Positions 35,265 to 43,767 of a stretch of 64,000 nucleotides of DNA are shown here, piece by piece. The position numbers and the translations under genes are program-made. Position 1 is the first letter of the stretch; the number at the start of each line of letters is the position of its first letter. A model generated the notes under the pieces. It saw nothing but the letters and a program-made list of their open reading frames with translations, searched no databases and was not told the DNA's origin. This DNA comes from JAATFS01 sp037145635 (GTDB taxonomy: Bacteria > Pseudomonadota > Gammaproteobacteria > Xanthomonadales > Xanthomonadaceae), in contig JBBCXB010000001.1 of the NCBI GenBank assembly GCA_037145635.1, forward strand, positions 620,001 through 684,000. Direction: 5' to 3'.

Positions 35265-37046
35265 ATGAACAGGATGTCCGCCTTGGTGCTCGCGCTTGCC
35301 GCCGCCGGGACCGCCCACGCCCAGCAGGGCGACGGTACCGACTACAGCACCCAGATCCATGTCTACAAACCGGACAGGGCCGAGGCCACCGACGCGCGCA
35401 TCGCCGCGCTCAAGGCCCCGGACGGGTTCAGCGTCAAGCCGCTGGCGACCGGGCTCAAGAACCCGCGGATCCTCGCGGTGGCGCCCGGTGGCCTGATCTA
35501 CGTCTCGCGTCGCGAGCAGGGCGACGTGCTGCTGCTCAAGGATGCCGACGATGACGGCGTGCTCGACCAGGCGCCGGTGGCGGTCGCCCACCGCAGCGGT
35601 GCCCACGGCCTGGCGGTGCACGACGGCAAGCTCTACCTGGCCACGGTGAAGGAGATCTTCGTCGCGCCGATCGCGCCGGACGGGACCCTCGGTGCGTTGA
35701 CGCTGCTGGTCGGCGACCTGCCCGACGGCGGCCAGCATCCCAACCGTACTTTGGCATTCGGCCCGGACGGCAAGCTCTACGTCAGCGTCGGCTCGACCTG
35801 CAACTTCTGCAACGAGAGCAACCCCGAGCACGCCACGCTGCTGCAGATGAACGCGGACGGCAGCGGGCGCACGATCTTCGCCAGCGGCCTGCGCAACACC
35901 ATCGGCTTCGACTGGGACCCGCGCACCGGCGAGCTGTGGGGCATGGACCAGGGCATGGACTTCCTGGGCGACGATGCCTCGCCCGAGGAACTCAACCACC
36001 TGGTCAAGGGCAAGCGCTACGGCTGGCCGCATCTGTGGGGCAAGGACGGCGTCAACCCGCAGAGCACGCCGCAGGGCGGGATCAGCAAGGCGCAGTGGGC
36101 GCGGATGAGCGAGCCGATGGCGCTCGGCTACACCGCCCACGCCGCGGCGATGCAGCTGCATTTCTACACCGGGCGGGCGTTCCCGGCGGACTATCGCGGC
36201 GATGCGTTCGTGACCTTCCGCGGCTCCTGGAACCGCAAGCCGGCCTCCGGCTACGAGGTCGCGCGGGTGCGCTTTCGCGACGGCCAGCCGACCACGATCG
36301 AGCCGTTCGTCACCGGCTTCCTCACCGAGGGCGGGCGTCGCCACATCGCCCGCCCGGTGGGGCTGGCACAGACCGGCAACGGTGCGCTGCTCGTCTCCGA
36401 CGATGCCAACGGCGTGATCTACCGCATCGCCTACACCGGCACGCCGGGGCCGGCCGGCGCGCCCACCGGGCCGGCCCCGGCGCGGCCGATGCAGGCCCAG
36501 AGCGCCCAGGGCACCGGCGTGCCGCTCGCCCTGGCCCGGCCCGAGGCCGCGGGCCGGGGACGGCTGGAGGTGTCCTCGCCGGCGTTCGCCAACGGCACGG
36601 CGATGGACAAGCGCTTCAGCGAATACGCCGACGCGGTCTCGCCGCCGCTGCGGTGGAGCGCGGTCAAGGGCGCCAAGTCGTACGTGCTGATCGCCGAGGA
36701 TCCGGATGCCCGGCCGGTGACGCCGGTGGTGCACTGGGTGGCCTTCAACATCCCGGCCACCACGACCTCGCTGCCCGAGGGCCTGGAGGAGCAGCCGCGG
36801 CTGACCGAGCCGGACGGGCTGCTGCAGGGCGCCACCACCCACGGCTCGCCGGGCTACTACGGTCCGCGTCCGCCGGTGGGCGACCCGCCGCACCACTACC
36901 ACTTCCAGGTGCTCGCGCTGGATACGATGCTGGACGTGCTGCCCGGCGCCAGCCGCGACGAAGTGCTGGCCGCCGCCCGGGGCCACGTGCTGGCGCGCGG
37001 CGAGCTGGTCGGCACCTATGCGCAGACGGTGAAGCCGCCGAAGTGA
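35265..37046 (+). CDS. secreted PQQ-type beta-propeller dehydrogenase fused to a PEBP/YbhB domain
   Basis: 593-residue exported protein. Signal peptide about residues 1-19 (ending AHAQ). Residues about 45-395 form a six-bladed propeller of the soluble glucose/sorbosone dehydrogenase type (GLKNPRILAVAPGGLIYVS, HPNRTLAFGPDGKLYVSVGS, GLRNTIGFDWDPRTGELWG, FRGSWNRKP), with CNFC as an unusual close Cys pair. A Pro/Ala linker (about 400-430) leads to a phosphatidylethanolamine-binding-protein-like domain (about 435-590; EDPDARPVTPVVHWVAFNIP, HGSPGYYGPRPPVGDPPHHYHF). A periplasmic sugar or alcohol oxidase activity is inferred; PEBP role is unknown. The ATG is chosen for the signal peptide. Confidence 0.88.
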   Translation: MNRMSALVLALAAAGTAHAQQGDGTDYSTQIHVYKPDRAEATDARIAALKAPDGFSVKPLATGLKNPRILAVAPGGLIYVSRREQGDVLLLKDADDDGVLDQAPVAVAHRSGAHGLAVHDGKLYLATVKEIFVAPIAPDGTLGALTLLVGDLPDGGQHPNRTLAFGPDGKLYVSVGSTCNFCNESNPEHATLLQMNADGSGRTIFASGLRNTIGFDWDPRTGELWGMDQGMDFLGDDASPEELNHLVKGKRYGWPHLWGKDGVNPQSTPQGGISKAQWARMSEPMALGYTAHAAAMQLHFYTGRAFPADYRGDAFVTFRGSWNRKPASGYEVARVRFRDGQPTTIEPFVTGFLTEGGRRHIARPVGLAQTGNGALLVSDDANGVIYRIAYTGTPGPAGAPTGPAPARPMQAQSAQGTGVPLALARPEAAGRGRLEVSSPAFANGTAMDKRFSEYADAVSPPLRWSAVKGAKSYVLIAEDPDARPVTPVVHWVAFNIPATTTSLPEGLEEQPRLTEPDGLLQGATTHGSPGYYGPRPPVGDPPHHYHFQVLALDTMLDVLPGASRDEVLAAARGHVLARGELVGTYAQTVKPPK

Positions 37047-37126
37047 CGCGCGGCCGGCGGGGGCGGATCCGCCGCCCGTTGCGCCGTGGGATGGGCAGGC
37101 CCGTGCGTGGGCCGTGGGCCAAAGCA

Positions 37127-37152
37127 AAGCGGCCGCCCGGGGGCGGCCGCTT
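37127..37152. terminator. bidirectional hairpin between convergent genes
   Basis: AAGCGGCCGCCC and GGGCGGCCGCTT pair over 12 bp with a 2-base loop, flanked by AAAGC on the left. It lies midway between the stops of the dehydrogenase (plus) and TonB receptor (minus), which fits a shared terminator, though T-runs are short. Confidence 0.6.
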
Positions 37153-37200
37153 GCATGCGGGATCGACCGGCGTGGCGCGGAGGCCGCGCCGGTCCGCCGG

Positions 37201-39279
37201 TCAGAAGAACAGGCGCACGCCGAACGAGGCGTTGCGGCCCGGCAGCATCACGTCGTCCTTGAGGAACGAGGTGTGCACGCGGGCGTCCTGGTTGGTGAGG
37301 TTGTTGCCGTCCAGGAACACTTCCCATGCAGTCGCGCCGGCATCGACGTGATAGGCCAGGTGCGCGTCGACCATCGTGTAGCCGTCGGTCGGGGTCTCGC
37401 CCGCGGCCACCTTGTCCTGCTTGTTGTAGCGGGTGGCGCCGAGCGAGGCGCGCCACGCGCTGGTTTCCCAGCGCAGCTGCGCGCCGTAGCGCGACGGCGC
37501 GATGCGCGGCAGGTTGCCGCCGTCCTGCAGGCGTGCGCGGACGGTGTCGCCGAACACGTGCAGGTCCCAGGCGCCGGTGTCGTTGTTGGCCAGGTGGAAG
37601 GTCGCCTCGCCCTCGAAGCCATGGAACACCGCGTCGGCCTGGGTCCACTGGCGGATCGGCAGGTATTCGTCCTCCTCGTCGAAGTACCACTGGCCGCCGG
37701 TGTCGGCGAGGTAGATGAAGTCGTTGTAGCGGTTGTAGTAGGCCGACACCTTCGCATCCACCCAGTCGTTCTGGAAGTTCACGCCGAGCTCGGCCTGGTT
37801 GGCGGCCTCCTTCTTCAGCTCGGTGCCGCCGACCTCGTAGGACAGGGTGGCGATGTGCGGGCCGTCGGCGAACAGCTCCTCCTCGGCCGGGGCGCGCTCG
37901 GCGTGGTCGAGGTTGGCGGTCAGGCGCCAGTTCGGGCTGAGCCGGAAGCCGCCGCTCAGCGACACGCTGCCGGGATGGAAATCGCGCGACAGGCCGGTGT
38001 CGGTCTCGTACTTGACCTGGTCCACGCGCGCGCCGAAGTCGGCCTGGAACGCGCCCCAGGTGTTGCGGGCCACGCCGAACACCCCGACCGAGCGGGTGTT
38101 GGTCTGCGGCACGAACGATTCCTCGCCGACCGCGGCGAAGGTGGAGTCCACGCCCTGCACGCCGAACGCGGTCTTCCAGCCGTTGTCGAAGCCGAAGGAG
38201 GCCTCGACCCGGCCCTCGTTGGCACGCTTGCTGAAGACCGTGCCGACCTCGTCGCCCTCGAACTCGGTGTGAGCGTAGTCGGTGTGCGCGAAGCTGTAGC
38301 GCAGGCCGCTGCCGTCGCCCCAGGGGTCGGTGAGCCCGCCCTTCAGTTCGTAGCGGTCCTGCTGCAGGTGCAGCCATACGCCGCGCTCGCCCTCGGCCAG
38401 GTCGCCGGGCTCGCCCGGATTGCCGTAGTTGTCGCGCAGGCGCGAGGCCGACACGCCGACGAAGCCCCAGTCGCCGGACAGCGACGCGCCGACCGCGCCC
38501 GACTTGGAGTCCACGAACGAATTGGCCTGCCGGACCTCGGGAGTGTCGTAGTCGTTGAGGTTGCGGTACACGCCGTCGGCATGGATCGACAGGCCGCTGC
38601 CGTTGCCGGCGTCGAGCCGGAACATGTCGGTATTGCCGTCCTTGTCGCCGCCGTCGAAGCGGACCTCGGCGCGGCCGCTGACGCCGTCGACCGGAGTCTC
38701 GGCGATGCGGCCGTCGACCACGTTGACCACGCCGCCGATCGCGCCGGAGCCGTAGAGCAGGGTGGACGGGCCCTTCAGCACCTCGATCTGGTCGGCCAGG
38801 AACGGCTCGATCGCCGGCGAATGGTCCTGGCTCACGGTGGAGACGTCCTGGGTCGCCAGGCCGCCGCTGAGGATGGCCACGCGCGGGCCGTCGAGGCCGC
38901 GGATGATCGGGCGGCCGACGCCGGGGCCGAAGTTGGAGCTCTGCACGCCGGGCAGGCCGGCGACAGTCTCGCCGAGGCTGGCGGCGCGGACCTCGTCCAG
39001 CTTCTCGCCGGCGAGTACGTCCACCGGCCGGCTCAGTTCGGCGGCGGTGTCGCGCAGCGGGCTGGCGGTGACCACGACCGCGTCCAGGTCCTTGACGTGG
39101 CGGCCGCTGGCGGCGGCACGGTCGTGGCGGGAGTCGCTGCTGGGCGGCACCGGCGCGTCGGCCGAAGCCGGGGCCGGGTCGCTGGCCAGGGCCAGGGCGG
39201 GGGACAGCAGCAGGCCGGCGACGGCCAGCGACAGGACGGAGCGGCGCAGGAAACGGGGGGGAATGGGAGGCATGGACAT
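37201..39279 (-). CDS. TonB-dependent outer-membrane receptor, likely zinc (ZnuD-like)
   Basis: 692-residue receptor. Signal peptide about residues 1-32; TonB-box-like DAVVVTASP (about 66-74); plug domain (about 80-200; LPGVQSSNFGPGVGRPIIRGLDGPR, LYGSGAIGGVVNVVDGRI); 22-strand barrel ending in the terminal Phe of VRLFF. The plug resembles ZnuD of Neisseria and related xanthomonad receptors. An overlapping Zur-box-like site and -10 lie just before the start, and a MerC-like gene is divergent, so zinc is the likely cargo. The receptor lacks the His-rich loop of neisserial ZnuD. ATG at 39273 is an alternative start. Confidence 0.88.
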   Translation of the reverse strand: MSMPPIPPRFLRRSVLSLAVAGLLLSPALALASDPAPASADAPVPPSSDSRHDRAAASGRHVKDLDAVVVTASPLRDTAAELSRPVDVLAGEKLDEVRAASLGETVAGLPGVQSSNFGPGVGRPIIRGLDGPRVAILSGGLATQDVSTVSQDHSPAIEPFLADQIEVLKGPSTLLYGSGAIGGVVNVVDGRIAETPVDGVSGRAEVRFDGGDKDGNTDMFRLDAGNGSGLSIHADGVYRNLNDYDTPEVRQANSFVDSKSGAVGASLSGDWGFVGVSASRLRDNYGNPGEPGDLAEGERGVWLHLQQDRYELKGGLTDPWGDGSGLRYSFAHTDYAHTEFEGDEVGTVFSKRANEGRVEASFGFDNGWKTAFGVQGVDSTFAAVGEESFVPQTNTRSVGVFGVARNTWGAFQADFGARVDQVKYETDTGLSRDFHPGSVSLSGGFRLSPNWRLTANLDHAERAPAEEELFADGPHIATLSYEVGGTELKKEAANQAELGVNFQNDWVDAKVSAYYNRYNDFIYLADTGGQWYFDEEDEYLPIRQWTQADAVFHGFEGEATFHLANNDTGAWDLHVFGDTVRARLQDGGNLPRIAPSRYGAQLRWETSAWRASLGATRYNKQDKVAAGETPTDGYTMVDAHLAYHVDAGATAWEVFLDGNNLTNQDARVHTSFLKDDVMLPGRNASFGVRLFF

Positions 39280-39289
39280 GACCGGTCGT

Positions 39290-39304
39290 TGTTACTGTAT
39301 AGCA
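39290..39304 (-). promoter_or_regulatory. Zur box overlapping the receptor promoter
   Basis: TGTTACT-G-TATAGCA on the plus strand matches the gammaproteobacterial Zur core TGTTATA-N-TATAACA at 11 of 14 positions. Read on the minus strand it covers the -10-like TATACA, 17 bases before the receptor ATG, where binding would block transcription. Confidence 0.6.
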
Positions 39305-39382
39305 CTAGGGGAGTACGGCAAGCCGTCCCGGGACCACGGGATCGGAACGGGGAGCGGATGCCGGCGGGGAGGCGAGGGATGA

Positions 39383-39397
39383 TGTTATATTATTCCA
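39383..39397 (+). promoter_or_regulatory. Zur box overlapping the MerC-like gene promoter
   Basis: TGTTATA-T-TATTCCA matches the Zur core at 12 of 14 positions with a perfect left half. It covers a strong -10, TATATT (39386-39391), giving a start site near 39399 and a leader of about 28 bases before the ATG at 39427. Confidence 0.68.
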
Positions 39398-39426
39398 CAT
39401 CGCCTTCGTCACCCCTGCTGGAAGTC

Positions 39427-39840
39427 ATGGCCTCACCCTCCGCATTCCGCCACCTGCTCGACCGCTTCGGCGCGACCGGTTCGCTGCTGTGCGCGGTGCA
39501 TTGCGCGCTGCTGCCGCTGCTGCTGGCGCTGGCGCCGTCGCTGGGGCTGTCGTTCTGGCTCGGCGACGGGGTGGAGCGGGCGATCGTGGTGTTCGTGACC
39601 CTGCTCGGCTTGTCCAGCCTGGTGCTGGGCTACCGTCGCCATCGCGCGCTGCGCGCGCTGGGGCTGCTGGTGCCGGGCCTGGCGCTGCTGTGGACCGGGC
39701 TGCTGTACGAGCCGCTGCACCATTCGCTGACGCCGCACGCGGTGGTGATGACGCTGGGCGGGGCGCTGGTGGGCATTGCCCACCTGGTGAACCTGCGCCT
39801 CAACCACGTCCATGTTCACGATGCGAGCTGCGCGCATTAG
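39427..39840 (+). CDS. MerC-like small membrane protein
   Basis: 137-residue protein with four membrane segments. The first carries a Cys pair spaced CxxxC (LLCAVHCALLP, about residues 21-25), as in MerC-family mercury/metal transporters. The tail NHVHVHDASCAH is rich in His with a Cys, a possible metal-binding end. ATG at 39427 is used because the earlier in-frame ATG (39379) precedes the presumed -10 box. The Zur-like operator and the divergent TonB receptor suggest zinc transport across the inner membrane, not mercury; this is inference. Confidence 0.8.
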   Translation: MASPSAFRHLLDRFGATGSLLCAVHCALLPLLLALAPSLGLSFWLGDGVERAIVVFVTLLGLSSLVLGYRRHRALRALGLLVPGLALLWTGLLYEPLHHSLTPHAVVMTLGGALVGIAHLVNLRLNHVHVHDASCAH

Positions 39841-39948
39841 AGGCGACGTGATAGGCTTGCCGGCCTTGTGCGAGGGCGCCTCAGGCGTCGACCTCGCCAG
39901 ACCCGTGCCAGCGCGGGGTTTTCGTATTCACATTCAGGAGTTGACGAC

Positions 39949-40131
39949 ATGGGTAAGGGTGACCGCAAGACCGCCAAGGGCAAGCGCTACAACGCCAGCT
40001 ATGGCAATTCGCGCTCGCACAGCGTGAGCAAGGTGGCCGTGGGCGCGACTGCGCCGGTCACCAAGAAGAGCGTGGTCAAGGCGCCGGCCAAGAAGGCCGT
40101 GGCCAAGAAGGCGGTCGCCAAGGCCGGCTGA
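39949..40131 (+). CDS. small-subunit ribosomal protein Thx family
   Basis: 60-residue very basic protein. The N-terminus MGKGDRKTAKGKRYNASYGN is the signature of ribosomal protein Thx, which sits in a pocket of the 30S head. The rest is a Lys/Ala-rich tail (KKAVAKKAVAKAG). AGGAG lies 8 bases before the ATG. It is followed by the clearest intrinsic terminator of the window. Confidence 0.9.
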   Translation: MGKGDRKTAKGKRYNASYGNSRSHSVSKVAVGATAPVTKKSVVKAPAKKAVAKKAVAKAG

Positions 40132-40157
40132 TCCGGCCCGCCCGGCTTCGCCAGGAG

Positions 40158-40185
40158 AACGCGGCGCTTGCGCCGCGTTTTTTTT
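40158..40185 (+). terminator. intrinsic terminator after thx
   Basis: Nine-base-pair stem AACGCGGCG / CGCCGCGTT with loop CTTG, followed by a run of eight T residues. A textbook Rho-independent terminator. Confidence 0.95.
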
Positions 40186-40194
40186 GTCCGTACA

Positions 40195-41541
40195 TCAGGG
40201 GGGCGCCGCCGGTGCCCGTGTCACATCGTCCGGCGTCGCGGCCGCCGCGGGCAGCAGCTGCTCGGCCAGGCCGCGGTAGATCGGCACCCGGCACACCAGG
40301 CCGGACACGCCACGCGCGAGCAGTACCGTGGCCAGGATCGGCAGCAGCATGGCGCTGGTGTCGGTCAGCTCCAGCGAGATCACCGCCGAGGTCAGCGGCG
40401 CCTGGGTGACGCCGGTGAGGTAGGCGCACATGCCCAGCAGCACGAAGCTGCGCGGGTCCACCGCGGGCATCAGCAGCGAGAGGTTGTGGCCCAGCCCCGC
40501 GCCGACCGCCAGCGCCGGCGAGAACAGCCCGCCAGGGATGCCGGCGACATAGGACACCAGGTTGGCCAGCAGCTTCATCAGGCCGAAGGCGTGGCCGACG
40601 TCCGCCTGGCCCTGCACCAGCGCGCGGGCCTGCTCGTAGCCGGTGCCGAAGGCGCCGTTGCCGAAGACCGCGGCCAGCGCGACCAGGGCCAGCCCGCACA
40701 ACGCGGCCAGCGCCACCGGGTGGCGGCGGCGCAGCGCGCCCAGCCAGCGCGGCCTGCCGGCCACGCTCAGCAGCACCAGGCGGCTGAACAGGCCGCCGAG
40801 CAGGCCGGCGACCGTGCCGCACAGCAGGATCGCCAGCCACGCCTGCCCCAGCGGCAGCCGCACGCCGACGCGGCCGAAGTAGGTGTAGTTGCCGAGCAGC
40901 CCGAGCGACACCACGCCGCCGACGATCACCGCAGTCAGCAGCGTGCCGGAGAAGCGATGCTCGAACCGGCCGCTCAGTTCCTCGATCGCGAACACCACCC
41001 CGGCCAGCGGGGTGTTGAACGCCGCGGCGATGCCGGCCGCGCCACCGGCCAGCAGGAAATGCGACAGCTCGCGCGGGTCGCGGAACCCGAAGGCGCGGCC
41101 GATCACGTACATCAGGCTGGCACCGACGTGCACCGTGGGCCCTTCGCGCCCGACCGAGGCGCCGCCCAGCAGCGACAGCGTGGTCAGCGCGAGCTTGCCG
41201 GCGGACACGGGCAGCGACAGGTTGCGGCGGCGGAACGCCGGATCGGGATCGTCGAGCGCGGCGATCACCTGGGGGATGCCGCTGCCGCGCGTCGGCCGCA
41301 GCGCGCCGGAGGTCAGCCACGCCAGCAGGGCGAAGATGCCGGGCGTGAGCAGCAGCGCCCACCACAACGAGTGCGCGACGATGCGCTGGAACAGCTGGAA
41401 GGCGGCGTCGCTGGCCTTTGCGAACACGATCGCCACCAGTGCCACGGCGACCGCGCCGCCCCACAGGGCGGCCCGGCGTCTCCAGCCGTCGCTGGACAGC
41501 AGTGGCCGCAGCCGCCGTCGAAAAGGGGGAAGGGAAGACAT
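40195..41541 (-). CDS. ClC-family chloride/proton antiporter
   Basis: 448-residue inner-membrane protein with the three selectivity motifs of the ClC family in order: GSGIPQV (about residue 87), GREGPTVH with the gating Glu (about 128), and GGLFSPAL (about 335). The proton-pathway Glu pair is kept in VVFAIEELSGRF (about 185), which favours an H+/Cl- exchanger over a passive channel. About 12 hydrophobic segments. No C-terminal CBS domains. A role in acid resistance is known for E. coli homologues; here it is inferred. Its 3' end abuts the thx terminator. Confidence 0.92.
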   Translation of the reverse strand: MSSLPPFRRRLRPLLSSDGWRRRAALWGGAVAVALVAIVFAKASDAAFQLFQRIVAHSLWWALLLTPGIFALLAWLTSGALRPTRGSGIPQVIAALDDPDPAFRRRNLSLPVSAGKLALTTLSLLGGASVGREGPTVHVGASLMYVIGRAFGFRDPRELSHFLLAGGAAGIAAAFNTPLAGVVFAIEELSGRFEHRFSGTLLTAVIVGGVVSLGLLGNYTYFGRVGVRLPLGQAWLAILLCGTVAGLLGGLFSRLVLLSVAGRPRWLGALRRRHPVALAALCGLALVALAAVFGNGAFGTGYEQARALVQGQADVGHAFGLMKLLANLVSYVAGIPGGLFSPALAVGAGLGHNLSLLMPAVDPRSFVLLGMCAYLTGVTQAPLTSAVISLELTDTSAMLLPILATVLLARGVSGLVCRVPIYRGLAEQLLPAAAATPDDVTRAPAAPP

Positions 41542-41647
41542 GGCGCCAGTGTCTCACTTTCCCGGCGGGCATCGGCGACGGAGCGGCCGGCATTTCCGCA
41601 GAGCGCTCGCGGTCCGCGGGGCTTCGCCTTGCCGCGCACCCCGGCCG

Positions 41648-42163
41648 TCACGCGAACAGGTCGGCCTCGCGGGGCGAGATCGCGGTCTCGACGCCCTCGC
41701 GCTTCAGCAGTGCGCGCTTGGTGGGCAGGCCGCCGCCGAACCCGGTGAGCGCACCGCTGGCACCGATCACGCGGTGGCAAGGCAGCACGATCGGCAGCGG
41801 ATTGCGGCCGTTCGCGGCGCCGACCGCGCGGCTGGCACCGGGGCGGCCGATGCGCTGCGCCAGCTGCGCGTAGCTCCAGGTGTGGCCGAGCGGGATCTCG
41901 GCCAGGGTGTGCCAGACCTGCAGCTGGAACGCGGTGCCCACCGGGGCCAGCGGCAGGTCGAAGCGGTCGCGTTCGCCGTGCAGGTAGTCGAGCAGCTGCC
42001 GGCGCGCCTCGGCCACCGCCGCGGGATCGCGTTGCCAGCGCTCGCGGCCGCGGGCGTTGTGGCGGTTCTCCGGGAACAGGATATGGCGCAGGCCCTCGTG
42101 GTCGGCGGCCACGGTGAGCGTGCCGATCGGGCTTTCGAAGGCATCGAAGTACAGGACGGTCAT
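41648..42163 (-). CDS. ogt: methylated-DNA--protein-cysteine methyltransferase
   Basis: 171-residue suicide repair protein that removes alkyl groups from O6-alkylguanine. The acceptor Cys is in LPCHRVIG (about residue 130), with the recognition helix SRAVGAANGRNP before it. Its ATG overlaps the stop of the Ada/AlkA fusion gene (ATGA). The pair thus contains all activities of an Ada regulon on two chains. Confidence 0.95.
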   Translation of the reverse strand: MTVLYFDAFESPIGTLTVAADHEGLRHILFPENRHNARGRERWQRDPAAVAEARRQLLDYLHGERDRFDLPLAPVGTAFQLQVWHTLAEIPLGHTWSYAQLAQRIGRPGASRAVGAANGRNPLPIVLPCHRVIGASGALTGFGGGLPTKRALLKREGVETAISPREADLFA

Positions 42164-43623
42164 TGCGGGTTCTCCTTGCGGTCGGCGGCCAGGTGCCACA
42201 ACTGCAGCACCGCATAGGCGCGCCAGGGGCGCCAGGCCTGGGAACGGGCCTCGGTCTCGCGTTCGCTGAGGCGGCCGGGGCTGCCGAGCACCTGCTGCAG
42301 GATCAGGTCGCCGGCGGGAAAGGCATCGGGATGGGCGAGTGCCCGCATCGCGATGTAGTGCGCGGTCCAGCGCCCGATGCCGGGCAGCGCGACGCAGCGC
42401 TCGACGAAGGCATCCAGGCGCTGGCCCGCGCCGAAGTGCAGGCGGCCTTCGGCACAGGCCAGCGCCATCGCGCGCACGGTGGCGGCCCGGGTGCGCGGCA
42501 GACCCAGGGCATCCAGCGGCGCCTCGCACAGCTGCTGCGGGGTGGGGAACACCCGGTCCAGTCCCGGCGGCATCCCGGGGCGGTGGCCGCCATGGCGCTC
42601 GACCAGGCGCGCGGCCAGCGTGGTCGCGCCGGCGACGCTGACCTGCTGGCCGAGGATGGCGCGGATCGCCACCTCGAAGCCGTCCCAGCCACCCGGCACC
42701 CGCAGCCCGGGCCGGCGCGCGATCGCCTCGGCCAGCAGCGGCGTGCGCGCCAGCGTCGCATGCACCGCCTGCAGGTCGGCGTCGAGGTCGAACAGGCGCC
42801 GCACCCGGCGCACGATGCCGGGGATGTGGCGCGGGTCGGTCGCGCCGATGCGCAGCAGCAGCTCGTGGCGCTGCGGCGCGGCGCTCACCTGGATCAGGGT
42901 CGAGGCCTCCGCCGGGCCGGTGACCCGGGTGTAGCCATCGGCGTCGATCCGCTCCAGCCCCGGGATCGCGCGGCGGCGCAGGAACGCGAGCAGGCCGGCG
43001 AAGTCCAGCGGCGGCCGGTAGCCCAGGCGCAGCGTCAGCTCGCCGCCCGGCACCTCCTGGCGCTGCCGGCGCAGCGCCGAGGGCGGCATGCCGCAGCCGT
43101 CCAGAAACGCGGCGTTGAAGCGGCGCAGGCTGTTGAAGCCGGACGCCAGCGCCACCTCGGTCACCGGCAGCGCGGTTTCGGTCAGCAGCTGCTTGGCCAG
43201 CAGCAGGCGCCGGGTGCCGTGCACCTGCGCCGGGGTGGCGCCGAGCTGCTGCACGAACTGGCGCTGCAGCTGGCGCGCGCCGAGCCCGACCTGGCGTGCC
43301 AGCGCTTCCACCGACTGCGCCTGCAGCGCGCCCTCGGCGATCATCGCCAGCGCACGCTGCACGCTCTCCTCGCCCAGGTGCTGCTGGGCCTGCGGCGACA
43401 GCTCGGGGCGGCAGCGCAGGCAGGGGCGGAAACCGGCCGCGCTGGCCGCGGCCGCGGTCGGGTAGTAGGCGACGTTGCCCGGCTTCGGCGGCGGCGCGGG
43501 GCAGACCGGCCGGCAGTAGATGCCGGTGCTGCGCACGGCGGTGAAGAACAGGCCGTCGAAGCGGGCATCGCGCGCCAGGCGGGCGCGGTCGCACTGGTCC
43601 GGATCGGGAAGGAGGGTGGGCAT
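42160..43623 (-). CDS. Ada-type sensor / AraC / AlkA glycosylase fusion
   Basis: 487-residue three-part protein. Residues 1-80 are the Ada zinc domain with four Cys (C37 and C41 in YCRPVC, C67 and C70 in PCLRC); the first is the phosphotriester acceptor in Ada. An AraC-type DNA-binding region follows (about 85-185; VTEVALASGFNSLRRFNAAF). AlkA 3-methyladenine glycosylase occupies the rest, with helix-hairpin-helix ALPGIGRWTAHYIAMRAL (about 405-422) and catalytic Asp in FPAGDLILQQ (about 435). The same architecture is common in xanthomonads and actinobacteria. It likely senses methylation, activates its own operon and excises bases. Confidence 0.93.
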   Translation of the reverse strand: MPTLLPDPDQCDRARLARDARFDGLFFTAVRSTGIYCRPVCPAPPPKPGNVAYYPTAAAASAAGFRPCLRCRPELSPQAQQHLGEESVQRALAMIAEGALQAQSVEALARQVGLGARQLQRQFVQQLGATPAQVHGTRRLLLAKQLLTETALPVTEVALASGFNSLRRFNAAFLDGCGMPPSALRRQRQEVPGGELTLRLGYRPPLDFAGLLAFLRRRAIPGLERIDADGYTRVTGPAEASTLIQVSAAPQRHELLLRIGATDPRHIPGIVRRVRRLFDLDADLQAVHATLARTPLLAEAIARRPGLRVPGGWDGFEVAIRAILGQQVSVAGATTLAARLVERHGGHRPGMPPGLDRVFPTPQQLCEAPLDALGLPRTRAATVRAMALACAEGRLHFGAGQRLDAFVERCVALPGIGRWTAHYIAMRALAHPDAFPAGDLILQQVLGSPGRLSERETEARSQAWRPWRAYAVLQLWHLAADRKENPQ

Positions 43624-43734
43624 GGGGCGCAGTCTAGGCGCTCGCGGCGCGCGCGACTGGCCGTTTTCGGACAGGGATGCAGATGCCGCCCCGAGCGTTT
43701 AGGGCCGGGTTCGGAAGCTCGCCGCATTCGGCCC

Positions 43735-43740
43735 TAGACT
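43735..43740 (+). promoter_or_regulatory. -10 box (TAGACT) of the lipoprotein gene
   Basis: TAGACT 27 bases before the ATG at 43768. Identical hexamers precede the genes at 45314 (45227-45232) and 46473 (46442-46447). Confidence 0.4.
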
Positions 43741-43767
43741 GGGAAGCCCCCGCTCCCCCTGCCGCGC

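Noticed and set aside
39379..39426. Longer MerC-like protein starting at 39379
   Set aside because: This ATG lies upstream of the -10 box and Zur site, so it would not be in the transcript.
39902..39922. Terminator after the MerC-like gene
   Set aside because: CCCG/CGGG gives only a 4-bp stem with a long loop; the T-run is four bases. Too weak to call.
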